Source: Dyella thiooxydans (lineage in GTDB: Bacteria; Pseudomonadota; Gammaproteobacteria; Xanthomonadales; Rhodanobacteraceae). Taken from it: a stretch of DNA of 64,000 nucleotides. The DNA lies in NCBI RefSeq assembly GCF_001641285.1, contig NZ_CP014841.1, forward strand, positions 2,418,001 to 2,482,000. The letters are read 5' to 3'. Within the stretch, counting starts at the first letter, position 1, and each line of letters begins with the position of its first letter. Positions 7,355-18,931 of this stretch are shown here, in pieces. The translations under genes and the position numbers were made by a program. Under the pieces are notes generated by a model that worked only from the letters and a program-made list of their open reading frames with translations, had not been told where the DNA came from and ran no database searches.

Positions 7355-9781
7355 GTGACGATGACGCCGCGCCCGTTGCCTCCGCGCCGCCTGCTGGCGG
7401 TCGCTGCCGCCCTCGCCCTGCTCGGCGCACCGCTCGAGGCGGACGCTGCCACCGGCCAGACGCCGATTCCCGGCAACATGCGCGCTCCGGAAGAGGTCAG
7501 CTGCCCGCTCGGCTCGTTCCTCTGTCCGGCCCGCCCGATCAGCTACGCGATGTGCCGCCCCAACGCGCTGCTGTCGTTCTACGACCCGACGCTGCCGCTG
7601 GACAGCTCCGGGCGCGACACCGCCAACACGGATATCCACGCCGAGCGCGCGGACAGTTCCAACCAGTCGGTCTACCGGTTCACCGGCGAGGTCCGCATGC
7701 AGCGCGCCGATCAGCTGCTGCGTGCCGACCGCGTCGACTACAACGACCAGACCACCGATTACGACGCCCGCGGCAACGTGCGCTACCAGGAAGCCGGCGA
7801 GCTGCTGTCCGCCGACCACATCAAAGGCAACAACACGGCCAAGCGTGGGGTCGCCGACAACGTCACCTACCAGTTGCTGCAGTCGCGCGGCAACGGAGTC
7901 GCGAAGAAGGCGGTCATGACCGACGCCGAGCACAGCAATTACCGGGACGTGACCTACTCGACCTGCGATGTCGGTCACCGGCTGTGGGAGTTCAGCGCCT
8001 CGCGGCTCACCTTGAACCGCGACACCGGCGTCGGTGTGGCGCACAACGCCGTGATGCGTTTCGCCAACGTGCCGTTCTTCTATCTGCCTTATCTGAGCTT
8101 CCCGATCGACAACCGACGCAAGAGCGGCTTCCTCGCTCCAACTTTCGGCAACTCCAGCCACTCCGGCGTCATGGTCAGCGTGCCGTACTACCTCAACCTG
8201 GCGCCGAACTACGACGCGACGCTGGAACCACGCATCTACACCAAGCGCGGAGCGATGCTGGCCGGGCAGTTCCGATATCTGCTGCCGGGGACGACCGGGC
8301 ACCTCGATTTCGAGTACGTGCCCAAGGATCATGGCCCGAACCTGACGGACTCGAAACTGATCACGCAAGGCAAGCAGCGCTACCTGTACAAGTTCGGCGA
8401 CACCACCCGCCTGTGGCCGGGCTGGGTATTCACCACCAGCGTGAATCGGGTGTCGGACAAGAACTACCTGCGGGACTTCAGCAACGACCTCTACACCAAC
8501 GCAACCAACTTCATCCCCTCCAACGCCTACGTTCTCGGATCGGGGAACTGGTGGAGCGCCTCGCTGGGCGTGGATGCCTACCAGAACACCGACCCCTATC
8601 TGAACGACAACTCTCTCCAGTACCGGCGCTGGCCGCGTGGCACCCTGAATCTCGACGTGCCGCTCAACAACTGGCTCGAGTTCGGCATGAACAACGAGGC
8701 TGTCGCCTTCCGCAAGAGCGGATACATCAGCGGCAATCGCGCCGATCTGTATCCGTACCTGCAGGCGGACTGGCAGGGAGCGGCGTGGTTCGTGCGACCG
8801 CGACTGGCCTATCGCTACACCGCCTACCAGTTGGACGACAATTTCCAACACTATGGTTTCGGCGGGCGGCTCGGAACAAATCAGCAGTCGCCATTCACCA
8901 GCCAAGACCCATCGCGCTCGCTCCCGGTCGCAAGTCTGGATACCGGCCTGATCTTCGATCGCAGCACATCGCTGTTCGGAACCGGCTACACGCAGACCCT
9001 GGAGCCCCGGCTCTACTACCTCTACATCCCCTACCGGAACCAGGACAACCTGCCGCTGTTCGACACGCGGCTGATGAATTTCGACTACTGGCAGCTGTTC
9101 TCTCCGAATCAGTATTCGGGCGCCGACCGGCAGATGAACGCGAACAACCTCACCGGCGCCCTGACCACCCGGCTGCTCGACGACAACGGTGTCGAGCGGT
9201 TTTCCGCCAGCCTGGGGCAGATCCGTTATTTCGATCCGCAGCGGGTGAAGCTGCCCGGGCAGATGGTCACCGACTGGACCGGCTCCGATTACGTCGCCCA
9301 GGCCGCCGTCCAGCTCAACGACCAGTGGCGGGCCAGCTCCGCTTACCAGTGGAGCCCGAACACGCGCCAGGTCGACCTCGGCACCTTCCAGATCCAGCGC
9401 CGGATCAAGACCGACGGCGTCCTCAACTTCTCGTACCGGTTCCGCCGCACGCCGGGCAGCACCTCCGTGTTGCTGGAACAATACGACGCGTCGGCGGTCT
9501 ATCCCGTCTCGGATCGCTGGCGCCTGCTCGGACGGTGGACCTATTCGGTCAAGGATCGCCGCACGGTGGAAGCACTGGCGGGCGTCCAGTACGAGAGCTG
9601 CTGCGTGATCTTCAGTGTGGTCGGGCGGCACTACGTGAGCCAGTACGCTCCCATAGGCAGCACGTCGAAACGAATCCCCTCGAACAATGCGGTGATGTTC
9701 GAGCTGCAGTTCAAGGGACTGGGTGCGTTCAACGGCCAGGTCGAGGACTTTTTCCGGCGTGCTATTCTGGGATATCAATAA
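7355..9781 (+). CDS. lptD: LPS-assembly outer membrane protein LptD
   Basis: 808 residues. A signal peptide (RRLLAVAAALALLGAPLEADA) is followed by a periplasmic OstA/LptA-like jellyroll (about residues 95-260) and then a beta-barrel domain. Cysteines are at 50, 57, 66 and 204, with an adjacent pair at 749-750; the C-terminal CC pair and the N-terminal partners match the disulfide logic of LptD. With LptE it inserts LPS into the outer leaflet. The annotated start is GTG 7355; ATG 7361, two codons on, is equally possible. surA follows 40 bp later, the usual lptD-surA order, and SurA assists LptD folding. Confidence 0.95.
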   Translation: MTMTPRPLPPRRLLAVAAALALLGAPLEADAATGQTPIPGNMRAPEEVSCPLGSFLCPARPISYAMCRPNALLSFYDPTLPLDSSGRDTANTDIHAERADSSNQSVYRFTGEVRMQRADQLLRADRVDYNDQTTDYDARGNVRYQEAGELLSADHIKGNNTAKRGVADNVTYQLLQSRGNGVAKKAVMTDAEHSNYRDVTYSTCDVGHRLWEFSASRLTLNRDTGVGVAHNAVMRFANVPFFYLPYLSFPIDNRRKSGFLAPTFGNSSHSGVMVSVPYYLNLAPNYDATLEPRIYTKRGAMLAGQFRYLLPGTTGHLDFEYVPKDHGPNLTDSKLITQGKQRYLYKFGDTTRLWPGWVFTTSVNRVSDKNYLRDFSNDLYTNATNFIPSNAYVLGSGNWWSASLGVDAYQNTDPYLNDNSLQYRRWPRGTLNLDVPLNNWLEFGMNNEAVAFRKSGYISGNRADLYPYLQADWQGAAWFVRPRLAYRYTAYQLDDNFQHYGFGGRLGTNQQSPFTSQDPSRSLPVASLDTGLIFDRSTSLFGTGYTQTLEPRLYYLYIPYRNQDNLPLFDTRLMNFDYWQLFSPNQYSGADRQMNANNLTGALTTRLLDDNGVERFSASLGQIRYFDPQRVKLPGQMVTDWTGSDYVAQAAVQLNDQWRASSAYQWSPNTRQVDLGTFQIQRRIKTDGVLNFSYRFRRTPGSTSVLLEQYDASAVYPVSDRWRLLGRWTYSVKDRRTVEALAGVQYESCCVIFSVVGRHYVSQYAPIGSTSKRIPSNNAVMFELQFKGLGAFNGQVEDFFRRAILGYQ

Positions 9782-9821
9782 TTTGTCGCATCGCCCGCAG
9801 GCGATCCAAGGCACCGTTCCG

Positions 9822-11180
9822 ATGAAGCAATCTCTCGCGCTGTTCCTGTTCGCGGTCGTCGCCGCGTCCGTCGCCCCCGCACATGCCCAGCTCCTGGCAC
9901 CAGCCGCCCCGACCGGCTCGAACTCCGGCGAACAGCCGCTGGACCGCATCGTGGCAGTGGTCGACGACGGCGTGATCCTGCAGAGCGAGCTGGACGATGC
10001 CGTCCGCGCCATCCAGCAGCAGTACGCCAGCAATCCCGGTCAGTTGCCGCCGCTGAACGTGCTGCAGCGCCAGGTGCTCGAACGCCTCATCCTGATGCGA
10101 CTGCAGGTCAACAAGGCCAATGACCAGGGCATCCGTGTCTCCGACGGCGAAGTGGACCAGGCGGTCAACCGCGTGGCCCAGCAGAACCACATGACGGTGG
10201 ACCAGCTGCGCGGCGCCATCGCGCAGAGCGGCGCCAGCTATGCCGGGTTCCGGCGCCAGATCGCCGAACAGCTGACGGTGCAGCGCCTGCACGACAGCGT
10301 GGTCCGCGACTCGGTGCAGATCACCGACAGCGAGATCAACAACCTGCTCAACAGCCCGACCTACAAGGCTGGCGAAGTGCACCTTGCGCACATCCAGATC
10401 AGCGTGCCGGCGGGCGCCACCGCTGCCGACATCCAGGCTGCCCAGACCAAGGCCACCGAGGCTCTCAACGCGATCAAGGGCGGCATGGATTTCAATGCCG
10501 CGGCGATCCGCTACTCCGACGCGCAGGACGCGCTCGACGGCGGCGACCTCGGCTGGCGCCGCATGGACGAGATCCCGCCGGCGTTCACCGATACTGTGGC
10601 CGGGATGAAGCCCGGCGACGTCACCCCGGCGCTGCGCGGCCCCACCGGCTTCACGATCCTCAAGCTGGTCGGCCAGCGGCAGCCCGAGCGCCAGGTGATC
10701 ACCGAGTACCACGCCCGCCAGATCCTGATCAGCCCCAGCGAGCTCATCACGCCCGCCCAGGCACAGCAGAAGGCGCAGGACCTCTACCAGCGCATCGTCA
10801 ACAAGCACGAGGATTTCGCCAAGCTGGCCAAGGCCGACTCCGCCGACGACACCACCGCCAATGCCGGTGGCGACATGGGCTGGTTCGCCAAGGACGCCTG
10901 GGGGGCTGCGGTCGCGGAGCAGTTGTCCGCACTCAAGCCGGACCAGGTCTCCAAGCCGTTCCAGACGGAAGCGGGCTGGCACATCATCGAGCTGCTCGGC
11001 ACGCGGCAGGCCGACCGCACCGACGAGATCGCCCGCAACCAGGCGCGTCAGGCGATCGGCAACCGCAAGGCCGAGCAGGCGTACGAGGACTTCCTGCGCC
11101 AGCTCAAGGCCAGCGCGTACATCCGGATCCTGGTGCCGGAGCTGCGCGCTCCCGGCCAGCCGGACGACGGCACCGCCTGA
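9822..11180 (+). CDS. surA: periplasmic chaperone and peptidyl-prolyl isomerase SurA
   Basis: 452 residues from ATG 9822, chosen because it begins a clean Sec signal peptide (MKQSLALFLFAVVAASVAPAHA); the open frame extends further upstream into lptD but lacks a signal there. The N-terminal chaperone domain (DRIVAVVDDGVILQSELD) is followed by two parvulin domains (about residues 185-285 and 295-395) and the short C-terminal helix. SurA escorts unfolded beta-barrel proteins, including LptD, across the periplasm. It is followed by pdxA after 10 bp. Confidence 0.95.
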   Translation: MKQSLALFLFAVVAASVAPAHAQLLAPAAPTGSNSGEQPLDRIVAVVDDGVILQSELDDAVRAIQQQYASNPGQLPPLNVLQRQVLERLILMRLQVNKANDQGIRVSDGEVDQAVNRVAQQNHMTVDQLRGAIAQSGASYAGFRRQIAEQLTVQRLHDSVVRDSVQITDSEINNLLNSPTYKAGEVHLAHIQISVPAGATAADIQAAQTKATEALNAIKGGMDFNAAAIRYSDAQDALDGGDLGWRRMDEIPPAFTDTVAGMKPGDVTPALRGPTGFTILKLVGQRQPERQVITEYHARQILISPSELITPAQAQQKAQDLYQRIVNKHEDFAKLAKADSADDTTANAGGDMGWFAKDAWGAAVAEQLSALKPDQVSKPFQTEAGWHIIELLGTRQADRTDEIARNQARQAIGNRKAEQAYEDFLRQLKASAYIRILVPELRAPGQPDDGTA

Positions 11181-11190
11181 TCCCGCCACC

Positions 11191-12189
11191 ATGGACATCC
11201 GACCCCGTCCCCGGCTGGCCCTGACTGCTGGCGAGCCGGCGGGTGTCGGCCCCGAGCTGTTGGCTCGCCTCGCTTCGATTCCGTTCGATGCCGAACTGGT
11301 GGCGATTACCGATCGCGAGCTGCTGAAGCGAGCCGCACGACGTTGCGACATCCAGCTCGAACTGCTGGACGAAGACGCACCCGCTCCCGCCATCTCCACG
11401 GCCGTCCAGTTGCGCGTCCGCCACGTGCCGCTGGGAGCGACCGAGCGCCCGGGCCATCCCGATCCCGCCAACGCTGCGCACGTACTCGCCACCCTGGCCG
11501 AGGCCGCCGACGGCTGTCTCTCAGGGCGCTACGATGCCGTGGTGACCGCTCCCCTGCAGAAAGCCTCGATCAACGAGGCCGGCATCGCCTTCAGTGGCCA
11601 CACGGAATTCTTCGCCGAGCGGGCCGGTGCCGACGTGGTGATGATGCTGGCCAGCCCGGAGCTGCGGGTGGCGCTGGCCACGACACATCTGCCCCTGGCT
11701 GCGGTCCCCGCCGCCATCCAGGCCGATCTACTGACCCGCACCCTGCGCATCGTCGATGCCGAGTTGCGCGCGAAGTTCGGTATCGAGCGCCCCCGTATCG
11801 GTGTGCTCGGACTGAATCCTCACGCAGGCGAGAGCGGACACCTGGGCCGCGAAGAGATCGACATCATCATCCCGGCGCTGGACCGCCTGCGCGACGAAGG
11901 CATGGATCTGCTGGGCCCGCTGCCGGCGGATACCGCTTTCGTGCCTGTCATGCGCGCCCGCTACGATGCGGTACTGGCGATGTACCACGATCAGGCCCTG
12001 CCGGTGCTCAAGAGCGAGGCGTTCGACCGCACCGTCAATCTGACGCTCGGCCTGCCCTTCATCCGCACCTCGGTCGACCACGGTACTGCACTCGACCTGG
12101 CCGGCAGCGGCCGCGCCGATGCATCGAGCCTGATCGCCGCCACCCGCATGGCGCTGGACCTGGTCCAGCGCGCCCGCAACAACGCCTGA
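11191..12189 (+). CDS. pdxA: 4-hydroxythreonine-4-phosphate dehydrogenase PdxA
   Basis: 332 residues. It oxidises 4-phosphohydroxy-L-threonine with NAD in the DXP-dependent pathway to pyridoxal phosphate. The characteristic sequences LTAGEPAGVGPEL (N-terminus), SGHTEF, GLNPHAGESGHLG, MYHDQALP and SVDHGTALDLAG are present; the His residues of the HTEF, YHDQ and DHGT segments supply the metal site. ATG 11191 is used because homology begins at once (PRLALTAGEPAG). It sits in the conserved surA-pdxA-rsmA-apaG-apaH order. Confidence 0.95.
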   Translation: MDIRPRPRLALTAGEPAGVGPELLARLASIPFDAELVAITDRELLKRAARRCDIQLELLDEDAPAPAISTAVQLRVRHVPLGATERPGHPDPANAAHVLATLAEAADGCLSGRYDAVVTAPLQKASINEAGIAFSGHTEFFAERAGADVVMMLASPELRVALATTHLPLAAVPAAIQADLLTRTLRIVDAELRAKFGIERPRIGVLGLNPHAGESGHLGREEIDIIIPALDRLRDEGMDLLGPLPADTAFVPVMRARYDAVLAMYHDQALPVLKSEAFDRTVNLTLGLPFIRTSVDHGTALDLAGSGRADASSLIAATRMALDLVQRARNNA

Positions 12190-12210
12190 CCCGACGTGCC
12201 GAGTCCACCC

Positions 12211-13011
12211 ATGAATGCGCGTCCCAAGAAAAGCTTCGGCCAGCACTTCCTGCACGAGAAGCGCTACATCGAGCGCATCGTCAGCGCGATCGCACCGAAG
12301 GACGGTGACACGCTGGTCGAGATCGGACCCGGCGAGGGCGCCCTGACCCTGCCACTGCTCGCCGCGGCCCACCGGCTGACCGCGATCGAACTGGACACCG
12401 ACCTGATTCCCGCGCTGGGCGAACGTGCGGCGCCGATCGGCGATCTGCGAATCGTCCACGCGGATGTGCTGAAAGTCGACTTCGCTGCGCTGGCCCGCGA
12501 GCTGGGAGCCAGCCGCCTGCGCATCGCCGGCAACCTGCCTTACTACATCTCCAGCCCGATCCTGTTCCACTGCGTCGAACATGCCGAGTCCATCCAGGAC
12601 ATGCACTTTATGCTGCAGAAGGAGGTGGTCGACCGGATGGCCGCCGACCCCGGCAGCAAGGTGTACGGACGCCTCTCGGTGATGCTGCAGCTGGCCTGCC
12701 GCGTGGTGCCGCTGTTGGATGTGCCGCCCGGCGCGTTCCGTCCGCCGCCGAAGGTCGACTCGTCGGTCGTTCGGCTGGTGCCGCTGGCGCCGGAAGAACG
12801 TCATGACGCCGCCCCCGACGACGTGCATGCCGTGGTCAAGGCGGCGTTCGCCCAGCGCCGCAAGACTCTCTCCAATGCGCTCCGGCAGCTGCTTGACGCC
12901 GACTCGATCCGGGGTGCCGGCATTGACCCCGGCGCGCGCGCGGAAACGCTGACCCCGGGCGATTTCGTGCGACTCGCCAAGGCGCTGCCGGCGCAGGCGG
13001 CGAAAGACTGA
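12211..13011 (+). CDS. rsmA: 16S rRNA A1518/A1519 dimethyltransferase RsmA (KsgA)
   Basis: 266 residues from ATG 12211; a GTG at 12196 would add five residues. It dimethylates the two adjacent adenines near the 3' end of 16S rRNA. Motifs seen are KKSFGQHFL at the N-terminus, the SAM-binding VEIGPGEGALT, and the catalytic motif IV GNLPYYISSPI. The C-terminal helical domain is complete. It is 21 bp after pdxA. Confidence 0.95.
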   Translation: MNARPKKSFGQHFLHEKRYIERIVSAIAPKDGDTLVEIGPGEGALTLPLLAAAHRLTAIELDTDLIPALGERAAPIGDLRIVHADVLKVDFAALARELGASRLRIAGNLPYYISSPILFHCVEHAESIQDMHFMLQKEVVDRMAADPGSKVYGRLSVMLQLACRVVPLLDVPPGAFRPPPKVDSSVVRLVPLAPEERHDAAPDDVHAVVKAAFAQRRKTLSNALRQLLDADSIRGAGIDPGARAETLTPGDFVRLAKALPAQAAKD

Positions 13012-13052
13012 AGGCTCTGGCGCTCCACTGAGCGGATGCACACCGCAGGCCG

Positions 13053-13058
13053 TACAAT
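13053..13058 (+). promoter_or_regulatory. candidate internal -10 box for apaGH (leaderless)
   Basis: TACAAT ends 6 nt before the apaG ATG in the 53-bp gap after rsmA. No Shine-Dalgarno sequence intervenes and no clear -35 is seen. If active it would start the apaG message at its start codon. Confidence 0.4.
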
Positions 13059-13064
13059 CGCGAC

Positions 13065-13448
13065 ATGAGTCCGAAATCCCCCTACACGATCGATGTTCAC
13101 GTGCACACGCGCTTCGTTCCCGACCAGTCGAAGCCTGACGACAACCGCTACGTGTTCGCCTACACGGTCACCCTGCGCAATGCGGGCGATGTCCCCGCCC
13201 AGCTGCTTCGCCGCCACTGGGTGATCACCGACGCCAACGGCAAGATCGACGAGGTGCGCGGCGATGGCGTGGTCGGCGAGCAGCCCTGGCTGCGTCCGGG
13301 CGACGACTACGAGTACACCTCCGGCGCGGTGCTGGAGACCGCGGTCGGCACCATGGCCGGCAGCTACCAGATGCTCGCCGACGACGGCACCGAATTCGAC
13401 GCCCCGATTCCCACCTTCACCCTCTCGATTCCGCGCACGCTGCACTGA
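13065..13448 (+). CDS. apaG: Co2+/Mg2+ efflux-associated protein ApaG
   Basis: 127 residues forming the single fibronectin-III-like ApaG domain, with the typical RYVFAYTVTLRNAGDVPAQLLRRHWVI and PGDDYEYTSG segments. Its biochemical role is poorly defined; mutants in enterobacteria show cobalt resistance and magnesium-efflux phenotypes. The stop overlaps the apaH start (TGATG), so the two are translationally coupled. Confidence 0.95.
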   Translation: MSPKSPYTIDVHVHTRFVPDQSKPDDNRYVFAYTVTLRNAGDVPAQLLRRHWVITDANGKIDEVRGDGVVGEQPWLRPGDDYEYTSGAVLETAVGTMAGSYQMLADDGTEFDAPIPTFTLSIPRTLH

Positions 13449-14299
13449 TGGCGACCTACGCAATCGGCGACGTGCAGGGCTGTTATCCGGAGCTGCAGCG
13501 CCTGCTCGACAAGCTGCGCTTCGATCCGGTGCAGGACCACCTGTGGTTCTGCGGCGACCTGGTGAATCGAGGCGGGCAGTCGCTGGAGACGCTGCGTTTC
13601 ATCCATGGACTGCGCGAGCGGACCGTGGTGACGCTCGGCAATCACGATCTCAGCCTGCTCGCCATCGGCCAGCGCAAGCCGGATGCCCAGGCCCGGGTCA
13701 ACCCCGAACTGCGTGAAGTGCTGTTCGCCGACGACGCCCCGGTGCTTTTCGAATGGCTGCGCTCGCAGAAGCTGCTGCACCATGACGAGCAGCTGGGCTG
13801 GACGATGGTGCACGCCGGATTGGCGCCGAGCTGGACACTCAGACAGGCCCTGCGGTCGGCACAGGAGATCGAGCGGGAACTGACCAGCCCGCGCCACCCC
13901 CGATTGCTGAGGAACCTGTTCGGAAACCGACCGGCCGCCTGGTCGAGCCGGCTGCAGGGCATCGAACGGATGCGTGCCTCGATCAACACCCTCACCCGCA
14001 TGCGCTACTGCGACATCCAGGGGCGCATCGACTTCGAGGGCAAGGGCATCCCCGGCACGCAGAAGCCCGGCATGTATCCGTGGTTCGAGGTCCCCGGCAT
14101 GCGGCGGCGGGATACGCGCGTCGTCTGCGGCCACTGGTCGGCGCTCGGCCGTTTCGCCGGGCTGGGGGTATACGCCATCGATACCGGCTGCGTCTGGGGC
14201 GGCCAGTTGACCGCGCTGCGACTGGACTCCGAGGAGCCGGCCTATTTCACGGTGAACGCCGAACCGCATCGCAAGCGCCCGCCCGGCGCCGAGGACTGA
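13448..14299 (+). CDS. apaH: symmetrical bis(5'-nucleosyl)-tetraphosphatase ApaH
   Basis: 283 residues. It hydrolyses Ap4A to two ADP and also acts on Np4-capped RNA 5' ends. The metallophosphatase motifs AIGDVQGC, CGDLVNRG and LGNHD are all intact, and the C-terminal family segments (MRYCDIQGRIDFEGKG, CGHWSALG, IDTGCVWGGQLTALRL) are present. It is the last gene of the lptD-to-apaH cluster and is followed by a strong bidirectional terminator. Confidence 0.96.
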   Translation: MATYAIGDVQGCYPELQRLLDKLRFDPVQDHLWFCGDLVNRGGQSLETLRFIHGLRERTVVTLGNHDLSLLAIGQRKPDAQARVNPELREVLFADDAPVLFEWLRSQKLLHHDEQLGWTMVHAGLAPSWTLRQALRSAQEIERELTSPRHPRLLRNLFGNRPAAWSSRLQGIERMRASINTLTRMRYCDIQGRIDFEGKGIPGTQKPGMYPWFEVPGMRRRDTRVVCGHWSALGRFAGLGVYAIDTGCVWGGQLTALRLDSEEPAYFTVNAEPHRKRPPGAED

Positions 14300-14302
14300 A
14301 CA

Positions 14303-14336
14303 AAAAGAAAGGGAGGCGATCGCCTCCCTTTCTTTT
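14303..14336. terminator. bidirectional intrinsic terminator between apaH and secA
   Basis: A perfect inverted repeat with 17-bp arms meets at a central GATC. The outer arm ends are A-runs on the left and T-runs on the right, giving a U-tract in both directions for the convergent apaH and secA. Confidence 0.92.
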
Positions 14337-14354
14337 CTACCGTTACCCGAAAAC

Positions 14355-17057
<2,703 letters not shown>

Positions 17058-17122
17058 CGATCATCCGGTGACTGGAGACAGGAAAACCCCGCCAGCGCGC
17101 GGCCGGCTGGGGCAAATTCACG

Positions 17123-17151
17123 ATGATACTAGGGTCCGACGGCTATCCCAA
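17123..17151 (-). promoter_or_regulatory. candidate sigma-70 promoter of secA
   Basis: On the minus strand, -35 TTGGGA (17146-17151), a 17-bp spacer and -10 TATCAT (17123-17128) lie about 65 bp before the secA ATG. Confidence 0.6.
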
Positions 17152-17261
17152 ACGCACCATCGGGCGCAAGGAAACGCGGCACCCCAGTCCGTCGCCGCAA
17201 TGAGGGGTGGCGGCGGGACGGGGCTGTTTCAAGTCCCCGCCCCCGGTCTTCGCAACCCGTT

Positions 17262-18191
17262 TCAGCGGTGGCTGCGGACGTAGGCCAGCGGATTGACCAC
17301 GCGGCCCTTGAACCAGACCTCGAAATGCACGTGGGAGCCGGTCGATCGCCCGGTCGACCCCGCATCGGAGATCACGTCACCCACGCGGACGCGCTGCCCC
17401 GGATGGGCGATCAGCTTGCTGTTGTGCGCGTAACGGGTCATGTAGCCATTGCCATGGTCGATTTCGATGACCTTGCCATAGCCGGTACGGATGCCGGCGA
17501 ACGTGACCATGCCCTCGGCCACGGCGTGTACCGGCGTTCCCAGCGGGACGGCGATATCGATGCCCGTGTGGCGCGCGGCGTGACCGGTGAACGGATCGGG
17601 ACGAACGCCGAAATACGATGAGATGTAACCCTGCACGGGCATGCCGGTAGGTTTGAGGTTGGATTCGATGCGCGCGTCCATCAGCAGGCTCTGCAGGGCG
17701 GTCAGCTGGGCCTGCTGGGCGTCGAACTGCGATGAAAGCTGGTCGATGCTCGACTCCAGCGACTGCGGCAGGGTGTAGGAAGATGCACTCGAATCCTCCA
17801 CGCCACCTACCGGCGGAGCCTGATCGAAGTCGAATTCGCCGTTGTCCAGCTTGCCCATCTGGGCGAGGCGCTCACCGAGCGCGTTCAGACGGGTCGACTG
17901 CGCCTGCAACTGACCCAGCTTGATCGCCAGCGCGTCAAGATTGCGCTGGGCATCGCGCTTCACCTCCGTCAGCTGTTGATTCTGCTGATCGATGGTCTGT
18001 TGGAGCTTGCGAACCTGCGCAAGCGCCTGATCGCGCGGACTGGCCACGACCAGCGCTGTGACTGCACCCATGGCCATGCATGTGCCGACCGCGATGGCCG
18101 CCAGGGCGCCGATCCGCCAGCGCATGCGACGACTGGCCAGATCGAGGGTCTTGGGCACCTTCTTGGTGCGGGACACAAGTATGATTTGCAT
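17262..18191 (-). CDS. LytM/M23 family metallopeptidase, membrane-anchored
   Basis: 309 residues from ATG 18191, preceded by GGAA five nt upstream; the open frame extends 26 codons further but the extra part lacks support. One N-terminal membrane segment (GALAAIAVGTCMAMGAVTALV, near residues 25-45) is followed by a coiled coil (about 55-100) and a C-terminal M23 domain. The domain has the zinc motifs HTGIDIA, HGNGYMTRYAH and GSHVHFEVW complete, so it is probably an active peptidoglycan endopeptidase rather than an EnvC-type activator. The position between secA and dciA/lpxC matches the pseudomonad and xanthomonad arrangement. Confidence 0.88.
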   Translation of the reverse strand: MQIILVSRTKKVPKTLDLASRRMRWRIGALAAIAVGTCMAMGAVTALVVASPRDQALAQVRKLQQTIDQQNQQLTEVKRDAQRNLDALAIKLGQLQAQSTRLNALGERLAQMGKLDNGEFDFDQAPPVGGVEDSSASSYTLPQSLESSIDQLSSQFDAQQAQLTALQSLLMDARIESNLKPTGMPVQGYISSYFGVRPDPFTGHAARHTGIDIAVPLGTPVHAVAEGMVTFAGIRTGYGKVIEIDHGNGYMTRYAHNSKLIAHPGQRVRVGDVISDAGSTGRSTGSHVHFEVWFKGRVVNPLAYVRSHR

Positions 18192-18219
18192 GCGTTTCCA
18201 CGTTGAAGAAGTCGTCACC

Positions 18220-18681
18220 ATGCAGCGCGCGGCCCCACCCATCTCTCGCCGCCCGGCCCCGGGGCTCAAACCCCTGGCCGAATGCGGCGCGTTCGCGCGG
18301 CTTGCCTCGAAAGCCGCGGAACTGGATGCGCTGGACCGAGCCCTGCGCCAGACGCTGCCGACATCACTCCGCGACCAGGTGCGTTTCGCACAAAAGCGCG
18401 GCGACCGCCTCGTCTTCCTGGCGTCTTCCCCGGCATGGGCTTCCCGTCTGCGCCTTGTTCAGACGCAACTTCTTGCCACCGCGCGCGCCTTGGGCGCACA
18501 CGCCAGTTCAGTCACCGTGAAAGTGGCCCCCCAACCGCCGGTCGCAACGGAACCGGATCGGTCAAAACCGCTTTCTCCCGCTGCAGCCGTCCATCTCAAA
18601 GCGGCTGCAGAGTCAGTCACAGACCCCGAACTGCGGGCGCTGTTCCTGGAGTTGGCGTCCCTCGCCGAAACTGCTGATTGA
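18220..18681 (+). CDS. dciA: DUF721 / DciA-family replicative helicase loader
   Basis: 153 residues from ATG 18220. An in-frame ATG at 18190 shares bases with the divergent M23 start codon and lacks a ribosome-binding site, so 18220 is preferred. The DUF721 domain (about residues 20-110) has the typical FARLASKAAELDALDRALRQTLP and VRFAQKRGDRLVFLASSPAWASRLR blocks. DciA loads DnaB in bacteria without DnaC/DnaI. The location between lpxC and the M23-secA block is the same as for pseudomonad dciA, which supports the call. The C-terminal tail is shorter and less conserved. Confidence 0.8.
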   Translation: MQRAAPPISRRPAPGLKPLAECGAFARLASKAAELDALDRALRQTLPTSLRDQVRFAQKRGDRLVFLASSPAWASRLRLVQTQLLATARALGAHASSVTVKVAPQPPVATEPDRSKPLSPAAAVHLKAAAESVTDPELRALFLELASLAETAD

Positions 18682-18690
18682 GCCCCTGCC

Positions 18691-18719
18691 GGGCGTTGAC
18701 GGCCTTCATGCCAACGCCC
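18691..18719 (+). terminator. weak hairpin after dciA
   Basis: 8-bp arms (18691-18698 and 18712-18719) surround a 13-nt loop 9 bp after the dciA stop. There is no T-run, so it could be a processing or stability hairpin rather than a true terminator. Confidence 0.3.
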
Positions 18720-18860
18720 CTCATCCGACACTCTCGGCATCGAAAAACTGCCCGGCCGGAGCCGGGGGCGGTCGGTTTATAACACGCGGATATGAAGGCA
18801 TGCCAATCCCGCGTGTCCGCAGCGTGAGGTACTCGTGAACTGTTGCGTGACACGGCCCAC

Positions 18861-18894
18861 AAAACAAAACGGCCACGCTCTTCAGCGTGGCCGT
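18861..18894 (-). terminator. intrinsic terminator of lpxC
   Basis: A perfect 11-bp stem (18869-18879 with 18884-18894) has a 4-nt loop. Read on the minus strand it is followed by a T-rich tail (complement of 18861-18868), 37 bp beyond the lpxC stop. Confidence 0.88.
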
Positions 18895-18931
18895 CCTGCT
18901 TACCCTCGGGATTTGGTGCGCGTTATGCGGC

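Noticed and set aside
7340-10033. 897-codon open frame antisense to lptD and surA
   Set aside because: It is a high-GC shadow: it covers two unmistakable genes on the other strand, has low-complexity Arg/Val/Gly-rich composition and no recognisable domain.
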